Origin: an uncultured Prevotellaceae bacterium
GTDB taxonomy: Bacteria; Bacteroidota; Bacteroidia; Bacteroidales; Muribaculaceae
DNA length: 5,491 nt
Assembly (NCBI GenBank): GCA_937892085.1
Contig: CALAVD010000093.1
Coordinates: 1 to 5,491, forward strand
Reading direction: 5' to 3'
Below are positions 1-4,758 of this stretch, in pieces; position 1 is the first letter of the stretch, and every line of letters begins with the position of its first letter. The translations under genes and the position numbers were made by a program. A model generated the notes under the pieces. The model was given only the letters and a program-made list of their open reading frames with translations. It did not search any database and was not told where the DNA came from.

Positions 1-50
1 GGCGACCACCGAGATCTACACTCTTTCCCTACACGACGCTCTTCCGATCT
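1..50. other. Illumina P5/TruSeq universal adapter (contamination)
   Basis: These 50 bases match, from memory and without a mismatch, the last 50 bases of the 58-base Illumina TruSeq universal adapter. That comprises the flow-cell part ending GAGATCTACAC followed by the read-1 primer part ending GCTCTTCCGATCT. The match stops exactly at the ligation junction, so base 51 is the first genomic base. There is no index between the two parts, as in the older single-index adapter. This is a library artefact left at a contig end and should be trimmed. It also means that nothing is known of what lies to the left of the window. Confidence 0.98.
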
Positions 51-55
51 GAGGA

Positions 56-394
56 CTATTTAGTAGGTAAAAGGAGATATTTTTTTACTTTGAACGGATA
101 CTTAATATTTTCCCCTTGACCTTCAGAGTTATGTTTACGACACATTGGAGTGATATAAACTTTGCCATCCTTATCTTCAACATGTGCGCCAACTATATCA
201 TCTGAGTCAACCGCGTGACCACATAATGGGCATTGCCAAGAGGATGGTTTTCCTTCTCCATATGTTCTTCTATACCATTCAATACATGAGGTATTGTCAG
301 GTGATAAAGCCGGTTGATCTGGTTTGTGATAAACATAAATCTCGTCTTCCGAGCATGGACTTGATGATTCTGCAAAATCTGTAGAAATTCTCAT
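56..394 (-). CDS. small HNH-like (treble-clef zinc) protein
   Basis: This is a 112-residue protein of unassigned function. The visible pattern is CPLCG (C55, C58), then GAHV with H71, then TPMCRKHN (C85, H88, N89). The two Cys pairs and His88 would hold zinc, and H71 and N89 sit where the catalytic His and the Asn of an HNH fold fall. Similar C-x2-C / GAHV / C-x2-(C/H)-N proteins are, as I recall, frequent uncharacterised Bacteroidota proteins. Whether this one cuts nucleic acid or only binds zinc is open. The first 50 residues are acidic and polar with no signal peptide or membrane segment, so it is probably cytoplasmic. The ATG at 394-392 is supported by a near-perfect promoter whose -7 box lies 28 nt upstream. 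The stop (TAG, 58-56) lies only five bases from the adapter but within genomic sequence, so the gene appears complete. It is divergent from the ATPase gene. Confidence 0.72.
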   Translation of the reverse strand: MRISTDFAESSSPCSEDEIYVYHKPDQPALSPDNTSCIEWYRRTYGEGKPSSWQCPLCGHAVDSDDIVGAHVEDKDGKVYITPMCRKHNSEGQGENIKYPFKVKKYLLLPTK

Positions 395-422
395 TGTTGA
401 TGAATTTAGTTCTATTGTGCTG

Positions 423-452
423 CAAAAGTATACAAAATAATTGAATTAACAA
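423..452 (-). promoter_or_regulatory. Bacteroidota sigma-ABfr promoter of the HNH-like gene
   Basis: Read on the minus strand, TTG (452-450) is followed by exactly 19 nt and then TACTTTTG (430-423). This is a full match to the Bacteroidota consensus TTG-N19-21-TAnnTTTG. The -7 box ends 28 nt before the ATG at 394, which gives a short leader of roughly 20 nt. The match supports both the direction and the start of the small gene. Confidence 0.8.
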
Positions 453-570
453 AATTATAATAAAAAACTCTGTTAGAGCCACTAATAGAGAACTTCATAA
501 AGACATTATTGAAGAATTTGGCAATTCTTGATAAAGATTGGCTACTTAGGTATTGCTACCTTCTTCATGT

Positions 571-608
571 TCTTCTTGCCTTTTAAAGCCTGATTAGTAG
601 CAAGAAGA
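571..608. repeat. inverted repeat between the divergent promoters
   Basis: TCTTCTTGC (571-579) is the exact reverse complement of GCAAGAAGA (600-608), giving a 9-bp stem around a 20-nt spacer. It lies upstream of the ATPase promoter with no T-run beside it, so it does not look like a terminator. It could be an operator or a chance repeat. The rest of the 395-646 gap is AT-rich. It shows no gene with a usable start, only short open stretches ending at stops. Confidence 0.35.
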
Positions 609-629
609 GTGGAATCATACTAATCGAGG

Positions 630-660
630 CTGAAAAATCAAAATAATTGTATTATCTTTG
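630..660 (+). promoter_or_regulatory. Bacteroidota sigma-ABfr promoter of the ATPase gene
   Basis: TATCTTTG (653-660) matches the -7 consensus TAnnTTTG in full. The -33 element is weaker: CTG (630-632), two of three bases of TTG, with a 20-nt spacer. Transcription would begin near 667, about 20 nt before the ATG at 686. The position inside the in-frame TTG extension from 647 excludes that TTG as the start codon. Confidence 0.7.
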
Positions 661-685
661 CAACACAAATAAAAGTATAAAGACT

Positions 686-1861
686 ATGGATTCATCACTT
701 ATCAATTATATGACAGAGCAATTACGCCATGTGCCAATGGACATGAAGCGTTATATGTATAACATACTTCCATGGAATCAGCGCATGGTTGGTTTAATAG
801 GTCCTCGTGGCATCGGCAAAACCACATTATTCCTTCAATGGATAAGAGAACATTACTCGGATAATAACGACATTCTATATGTATCGGCCGATCATGCCTA
901 TTTTCTGGAGAACTCGATTCTCGATACAGGTAATCAATTTGCTCTTGAAGGTGGCAAAATTCTTTTTATTGATGAGATTCACAAATATCCACAATGGTCT
1001 CAGCAGCTCAAGAATCTATATGATGGTCATCCATCACTGCGCATTTTTTTCACAGGGTCGTCAATCTTAGACATTAGCAAAGGTAATGCCGACCTTAGCC
1101 GAAGGGCTCTAATGTTCTCCATGCAGGGATTGTCGTTCCGCGAATATCTTAATCTTTTTCATGGAAAAGACTTGCCTGCACTAAGTATCACCGACATTGT
1201 GCAAGGAAAGTCCAATAAACTTGAGATTGAAAGTCCCATGCAATATTTTGGCAGATACTTGAAATCGGGATATTACCCACTACCACAAGATGAATATTTT
1301 GAAAGACGGCTGCAACAAGTAATTAATCAGACAGTAGAAATAGACATTCCACAATATGCTCACCTTAACGCATCGCTTGGGCGAAAATTAAGGCAATTGA
1401 TGGCAATAATCGCCCGTAGTGTACCTTTCAAGCCATCAATGACATCAATATCTAATGCCTTGTCAATTAGTCGCAACGTTATAGGAGACTACTTGATGAT
1501 GCTTGATAATGCCGGAATGATAGCACTCTTGTCTAAAAGCGCCACAGGGGGCAGGGGGTTAGGCAAGATGGAAAAAATATATTTAGATAACACCAATATC
1601 GCATTTGCATTGAGCGACAGCAGTCCAGATACAGGGAATATCAGAGAGACTTTTTTCTACAATCAAATGAGACTGAATAATGATGTTAAAGCATCACCAG
1701 TAGCCGACTTCAAAATTAACAACCTCACATTTGAAGTTGGAGGGAAGAATAAAGGAAGAAAGCAAGTAGCAGGTATTGATAATGCTTTTGTTGTGAAAGA
1801 CGACATAGACCAAGCCTTTGGCAATATTCTCCCCTTATGGGCATTTGGAATGAACTACTAA
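686..1861 (+). CDS. AAA_14 / DUF4143-type ATPase
   Basis: This is a 391-residue P-loop ATPase of the AAA_14 type with a DUF4143-like C-terminal half. Walker A is GPRGIGKTT (residues 39-47), Walker B is ILFIDEIHKYPQW (92-104, D96 and E97), sensor 1 is IFFTGSS (120-126), and the basic LSRRA element is at 137-141. GLSFREYL (148-155) is the usual boundary before the C-terminal part. A winged-helix-like stretch follows at roughly 250-300. The end carries E321, D341 and FEVGGKNKGRKQ (from 349; E350, K354), which resembles a PD-(D/E)XK nuclease-like core. Such proteins are common in multiple copies in Bacteroidota, mostly without known function. No signal peptide or membrane segment is seen. The frame stays open back to a TTG at 647, but the promoter box at 653-660 lies inside that extension, so the ATG at 686 is preferred. 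There is no Shine-Dalgarno sequence, only an A-rich leader. Base composition is more AT-rich than in the oxidoreductase operon. Confidence 0.88.
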   Translation: MDSSLINYMTEQLRHVPMDMKRYMYNILPWNQRMVGLIGPRGIGKTTLFLQWIREHYSDNNDILYVSADHAYFLENSILDTGNQFALEGGKILFIDEIHKYPQWSQQLKNLYDGHPSLRIFFTGSSILDISKGNADLSRRALMFSMQGLSFREYLNLFHGKDLPALSITDIVQGKSNKLEIESPMQYFGRYLKSGYYPLPQDEYFERRLQQVINQTVEIDIPQYAHLNASLGRKLRQLMAIIARSVPFKPSMTSISNALSISRNVIGDYLMMLDNAGMIALLSKSATGGRGLGKMEKIYLDNTNIAFALSDSSPDTGNIRETFFYNQMRLNNDVKASPVADFKINNLTFEVGGKNKGRKQVAGIDNAFVVKDDIDQAFGNILPLWAFGMNY

Positions 1862-1863
1862 CC

Positions 1864-1900
1864 ACGAAACGCACCCATAGCTGGATGCGTTTCGTTTTTT
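1864..1900 (+). terminator. intrinsic terminator after the ATPase gene
   Basis: ACGAAACGCA (1864-1873) pairs perfectly with TGCGTTTCGT (1886-1895) around a 12-nt loop. The last stem base begins a run of six T (1895-1900). The stem begins three bases after the stop codon. The opposite strand has no T-run on its far side, so it serves the plus-strand gene. It would keep transcription from entering the convergent oxidoreductase operon. Confidence 0.88.
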
Positions 1901-1912
1901 ATTGGGTTGCGA

Positions 1913-1926
1913 CAAGGCGCGCCTTG
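1913..1926. repeat. 14-bp perfect palindrome between convergent genes
   Basis: CAAGGCGCGCCTTG is its own reverse complement. It can form a 5-bp stem with a CGCG loop. It is flanked on the right by CCCC and on the left by GGGTTGCGA. It sits 12 bases beyond the stop of the gamma-subunit gene, where an operon terminator is expected, but no T-run follows on the minus strand. It may be a copy of a dispersed palindromic intergenic element or the stem of a weak terminator. Its GC-rich character contrasts with the AT-rich sequence immediately left of it. Confidence 0.5.
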
Positions 1927-1938
1927 CCCCTATGTTCA

Positions 1939-2478
1939 TTACTCCTTGATGAGGGTGGCGCCTTTCTTGAGGGCTTCCTCATTCATTGGGATGAGGTGCC
2001 AGTGGCGCTCGGGGAGTGTCTTCTTGAGACCCTTGAGCACGTTCTCGATAGTCACGATGGGCTTAACTTTGAGGTAAGCGCCAAGCACTATCATGTTGAA
2101 CGCCTTGCTGTTGTTGATCTCGATGGTAGCCTCGGTGGCCTCGATGCGATAAATCTTGATATCGGTGCGAGTGGGAGGTGTGTTGATGCCGTAGCTGTCG
2201 TAGATGAGCACGCCGCCAGGTTTCACCATCTTCTCAAACTTGTCGAGACTCTGCTGGTTGAGCACCACTGCTGTGTCGTACATGTTGAGGATAGGTGAGC
2301 TGATACGCTCGTCGCTCACGATAACGGTAACGTTGGCAGTACCACCACGCTGTTCGGGTCCGTAAGATGGCATCCATGTCACTTCCTTGTCTTCCATCAA
2401 TCCAGAGTAAGCGAGAATCTTACCCATTGAGAGGACACCCTGTCCTCCAAATCCTGCTATTACTATTTCTTCTTTCAT
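1939..2478 (-). CDS. 2-oxoacid:ferredoxin oxidoreductase, gamma subunit
   Basis: This 179-residue protein is the gamma subunit of a four-subunit 2-oxoacid:acceptor oxidoreductase (pyruvate/ketoisovalerate oxidoreductase catalytic domain, POR). It begins with the family signature GFGGQGV (residues 9-15), followed by the conserved PSYGPEQRGGTANVTVIVSD (about 38-57) and an ILNMYDTAVVLNQQSLDKF segment. Length is normal for a stand-alone gamma subunit. In these enzymes this domain helps bind CoA and shape the active site with the alpha subunit. The ATG lies two bases after the stop of the beta-subunit gene, so translation is probably coupled. It is the last gene of the operon. The substrate cannot be told from this subunit. 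No damage is seen. Confidence 0.93.
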   Translation of the reverse strand: MKEEIVIAGFGGQGVLSMGKILAYSGLMEDKEVTWMPSYGPEQRGGTANVTVIVSDERISSPILNMYDTAVVLNQQSLDKFEKMVKPGGVLIYDSYGINTPPTRTDIKIYRIEATEATIEINNSKAFNMIVLGAYLKVKPIVTIENVLKGLKKTLPERHWHLIPMNEEALKKGATLIKE

Positions 2479-2480
2479 GA

Positions 2481-3242
2481 TTATTCATTTTTTAAATCAC
2501 CCAATGGGTACTTAGCAAACATGTTCTCTTGTAGCCACTCGTTGGCCTTCACTGGAGTGAGTTTCCAACCAGTGTTGCAGGTGCTCACGACTTCCACAAC
2601 CGAGCAGCCCTTGCCGTCCATACTGTTCTGGAAGGCTTTCTTGAGGGCAGCTTTGGTCTTGCGCACTGCAGCAGGGCTGTAAACGGTTTGGCGAGTTACG
2701 TAGCAAGTACCGTCGAGCTGTGCCAGCAGGTTGCTGATTGCCAGAGGATAGCCGTTAAGGTCGGCGCGGCGGCCGTAGGGGCAGGTAGCGGTCTTCTGAC
2801 CGAGCAGAGTGGTGGGAGCCATCTGTCCACCCGTCATACCATAGATGGCATTGTTGATGAAGATGATGACGATGTTCTCGCCACGGTTAGCAGCGTGGAT
2901 AGTCTCGGCAGTACCAATTGCTGAGAGGTCACCATCACCCTGATAAGTGAAGACGAGTTTGTCGGGCATAAGGCGCTTGGTAGCGGTAGCCATTGCTGGA
3001 GCGCGTCCGTGAGCGGCCTCAAGCCAGTCGATGTCGATGTAGTTGTAGGCAAATACGGCGCATCCTACAGGCGAAACGCCGATAGCCACCTCTTGCAGTC
3101 CCATTTCTTCGATAACCTCGGCAACGAGTTTGTGCACAACACCATGGCTACAGCCAGGGCAGTAGTGCATGTGTGCATCGTTGAGAAGGCTCGGTTTCTT
3201 ATAAACCCTATTCTCAGGGCGAATTATATCGTTAAGTTCCAT
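2481..3242 (-). CDS. 2-oxoacid:ferredoxin oxidoreductase, TPP-binding beta subunit
   Basis: This 253-residue beta subunit binds thiamine pyrophosphate and carries an iron-sulfur cluster. The TPP/Mg motif runs from GDGD (102-105) to NN (130-131), followed by IYGMTGGQMAPTT (133-145). CPGCSHG gives C28 and C31. With C61 (in PVGCA) and C222 (in VVSTCNTGW) they match the spacing of the four cysteines that ligate the single [4Fe-4S] cluster in archaeal two-subunit 2-oxoacid:ferredoxin oxidoreductases. All appear intact, so an active enzyme is expected. It decarboxylates the 2-oxoacid on TPP and passes electrons through its cluster to the ferredoxin subunit. The gene follows the alpha gene by 27 bases and precedes the gamma gene by two. 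No Shine-Dalgarno sequence is seen, which is normal for Bacteroidota. Confidence 0.95.
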   Translation of the reverse strand: MELNDIIRPENRVYKKPSLLNDAHMHYCPGCSHGVVHKLVAEVIEEMGLQEVAIGVSPVGCAVFAYNYIDIDWLEAAHGRAPAMATATKRLMPDKLVFTYQGDGDLSAIGTAETIHAANRGENIVIIFINNAIYGMTGGQMAPTTLLGQKTATCPYGRRADLNGYPLAISNLLAQLDGTCYVTRQTVYSPAAVRKTKAALKKAFQNSMDGKGCSVVEVVSTCNTGWKLTPVKANEWLQENMFAKYPLGDLKNE

Positions 3243-3269
3243 AATGGTCTTGTAATGATTTAATGGTGA

Positions 3270-4361
3270 TTATCCTAATTTGTTAACCAGTTTCTCTTTG
3301 AGAGCGTTGAGAATCTCGTCGGGAGCGGGAACGTTGCCACCCAAGCGGTAGAAGATGTCAACCGGATACTTGCACTCGGTGGCGAGCTTGATGTCCTCGA
3401 TGAGCTGACCGGCGCTGAGCTCCACGCTAAGGATGCCCTTAACGCCCTCGGCGGCCTTGCGGATAGCGTCAACGGGGAAGGGCCACAGGGTGATAGGACG
3501 GGCGATGCCCACCTTGATGCCTTCCTCAGCGGCGAGTTCCATAGCCTTCTGGCTGATGCGTGCCATTGAGCCGAAAGCCACGATCAGGTAGTCGCAGTCG
3601 TCGGTGTTGATGAGCTCGCAGCGTTGCTCGTTCTTCTCAATCTCACGGTAGGTAGCTTGGAAGCGGTGGTTGTTCTCCTCCATCTTGTCGTCGTCGAGCT
3701 CAAGCGAGGTGATGATGTTCTTGGGACGCATACCCTTGCGGCCGTTCACAGCCCAGGGGCAGTTCTCGCGAATCCATTCCTCGGTGTGGCGTGGACGCTG
3801 CTCAGGGAGCACCACTTTCTCCATCATCTGGCCGATAACACCATCGGCGAGAATCATCGACACTGCACGATACTTGAACGCCAAGTCCCAGCCAAGTGCC
3901 ACGAAATCTACCATCTCCTGCACCGAAGCGGGAGCGAGGGTAATCAAGCGGTAGTCGCCGTGACCGCCGCCCTTAACGGCCTGGAAATAGTCGGCCTGAG
4001 AGGGGTGGATGGTACCGAGACCGGGACCGCCACGCATCACGTTAATCACTAGGGCGGGAACCTCGCTGGCTGCCATGTAGCTCATGCCCTCCTGCATCAG
4101 GCTGAAACCCGGGCTTGAGGTGGAAGTGAGCACTGTCTTGCCGCACGAAGCACCAGCATACACCATGTTGATTGCAGCCACTTCACTCTCGGCTTGCAGA
4201 ACTACCATACCAGTGGTCTCCCAAGGCATTTCTTCTTCAAGTTTCTCGAGAACCTCCGACTGCGGGGTAATAGGATAACCAAAATAACCGTCGGCACCAT
4301 AGCGAATAGCAGCGACAGCGAGAGCCTCATTACCCTTCATTAATGTTACTTTATCGTTCAT
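3270..4361 (-). CDS. vorB: 2-oxoacid:ferredoxin oxidoreductase, alpha subunit (VorB-like)
   Basis: This 363-residue alpha subunit is of the kind usually named 3-methyl-2-oxobutanoate dehydrogenase subunit VorB. The N-terminal pyrimidine-binding domain has the family signature YPITPQSE (29-36), which in solved homologues contacts the substrate carboxylate. It also has LQAESE (55-60), with the glutamate region expected near the TPP aminopyrimidine ring, and TSSPGFSLMQEG (81-92). MRGGPGLGTIHPSQADY follows at about 109-125. The C-terminal transketolase-like domain (about 250-345) holds DYLIVAFGSMARI and ARPITLWPFP. Length is typical for a single-domain alpha subunit. The gene lies 41 bases after the ferredoxin gene and its leader is very A-rich. 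The name implies a branched-chain oxoacid (2-oxoisovalerate), but the KorA type acting on 2-oxoglutarate is close in sequence, so the substrate is provisional. Confidence 0.93.
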   Translation of the reverse strand: MNDKVTLMKGNEALAVAAIRYGADGYFGYPITPQSEVLEKLEEEMPWETTGMVVLQAESEVAAINMVYAGASCGKTVLTSTSSPGFSLMQEGMSYMAASEVPALVINVMRGGPGLGTIHPSQADYFQAVKGGGHGDYRLITLAPASVQEMVDFVALGWDLAFKYRAVSMILADGVIGQMMEKVVLPEQRPRHTEEWIRENCPWAVNGRKGMRPKNIITSLELDDDKMEENNHRFQATYREIEKNEQRCELINTDDCDYLIVAFGSMARISQKAMELAAEEGIKVGIARPITLWPFPVDAIRKAAEGVKGILSVELSAGQLIEDIKLATECKYPVDIFYRLGGNVPAPDEILNALKEKLVNKLG

Positions 4362-4402
4362 CGTTTCTACGGTTTTTGTTTTTTTAAGTTCATTACAATA
4401 GT

Positions 4403-4633
4403 TTACTTCTCCACAACGCGATATACCTCAATGCAAGCGTCGGGGCACACGAGCGCGCAGCTCGAGCATCCTATACACTTCTCAGGGACTGCCATGTAGG
4501 CATAATGGTAACCTCGGTTGTTTACTTCATTTTTCTTTAGGTCAAGCACACCGCTGGGGCACGCCACCACGCACAGGTTGCAGCCCTTGCAGCGCTCGGT
4601 GTTGACCGTTACTGCTCCATTAATTTTTGCCAT
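4403..4633 (-). CDS. 2x[4Fe-4S] ferredoxin-type delta subunit of the oxidoreductase
   Basis: This 76-residue small iron-sulfur protein has two complete C-x2-C-x2-C-x3-C-P motifs. The first uses C15, C18, C21 and C25, and the second uses C53, C56, C59 and C63. Each is expected to hold one [4Fe-4S] cluster. The 27 residues between them make it longer than a minimal clostridial ferredoxin, as in the delta subunits of four-subunit oxidoreductases. It should relay electrons from the beta-subunit cluster to soluble ferredoxin. It is the first gene of the operon, 30 nt downstream of a promoter box, and the alpha, beta and gamma genes follow. The order delta-alpha-beta-gamma fits a VOR/KOR-type enzyme rather than the single-chain pyruvate enzyme. 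Confidence 0.94.
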   Translation of the reverse strand: MAKINGAVTVNTERCKGCNLCVVACPSGVLDLKKNEVNNRGYHYAYMAVPEKCIGCSSCALVCPDACIEVYRVVEK

Positions 4634-4663
4634 AATATTTTAAAGTGATTTAGTTAAGTCTCG

Positions 4664-4694
4664 CAAAGGTACAAAACTTCTTACAATCTATCAC
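4664..4694 (-). promoter_or_regulatory. Bacteroidota sigma-ABfr promoter of the oxidoreductase operon
   Basis: Read on the minus strand, TACCTTTG (4671-4664) is a full match to the -7 consensus TAnnTTTG. A partial -33 element, GTG (4694-4692), lies 20 nt upstream. The -7 box ends 30 nt before the ATG of the ferredoxin gene. It lies between the upstream terminator and the operon, so the four genes probably have their own transcript independent of the substrate-binding-protein gene. Confidence 0.72.
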
Positions 4695-4705
4695 CATTTT
4701 TTATA

Positions 4706-4743
4706 AAGAACCGCCGTACAGGCATTCCTACACGGCGGTTCTT
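4706..4743 (-). terminator. hairpin terminator after the substrate-binding-protein gene
   Basis: AAGAACCGCCGT (4706-4717) and ACGGCGGTTCTT (4732-4743) form a perfect 12-bp GC-rich stem with a 14-nt loop, in which AGG and CCT can pair further. It begins 15 nt after the stop codon of the minus-strand gene. On that strand the stem ends CTT and is followed by TATAAAAAA, so the U-tract is short and imperfect. Position and stem strength argue for a terminator, and the weak tail leaves some doubt. Confidence 0.7.
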
Positions 4744-4758
4744 CTGAAAAAAGTTTTA

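Noticed and set aside
184..384. Plus-strand open frame opposite the HNH-like gene
   Set aside because: The minus-strand gene has a full promoter match and a zinc-site pattern, while the opposite frame has neither.
445..590. Possible gene remnant in the divergent intergenic region
   Set aside because: Two plus-strand frames are open for short stretches, with plausible-looking residues before stops near 532 and 588. There is no start codon, promoter or recognisable domain, so a remnant cannot be supported.
1837..2298. Plus-strand open frame of 153 codons antisense to the gamma-subunit gene
   Set aside because: It overlaps the end of the ATPase gene, runs through the terminator and palindrome, has no promoter, and has a protein sequence unlike any family. 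It is an artefact of GC-biased codon use on the other strand.
3624..4052. Plus-strand open frame of 142 codons antisense to the alpha-subunit gene
   Set aside because: It lies wholly inside a well-supported gene and has low-complexity leucine/valine/histidine-rich content typical of an antisense shadow.
4681..4758. Hairpin at 4706-4743 as a plus-strand terminator or a riboswitch of the oxidoreductase operon
   Set aside because: No plus-strand gene precedes it, and it lies upstream of the operon promoter, so it is not in that operon's leader. Its place just after the binding-protein stop fits a minus-strand terminator better.
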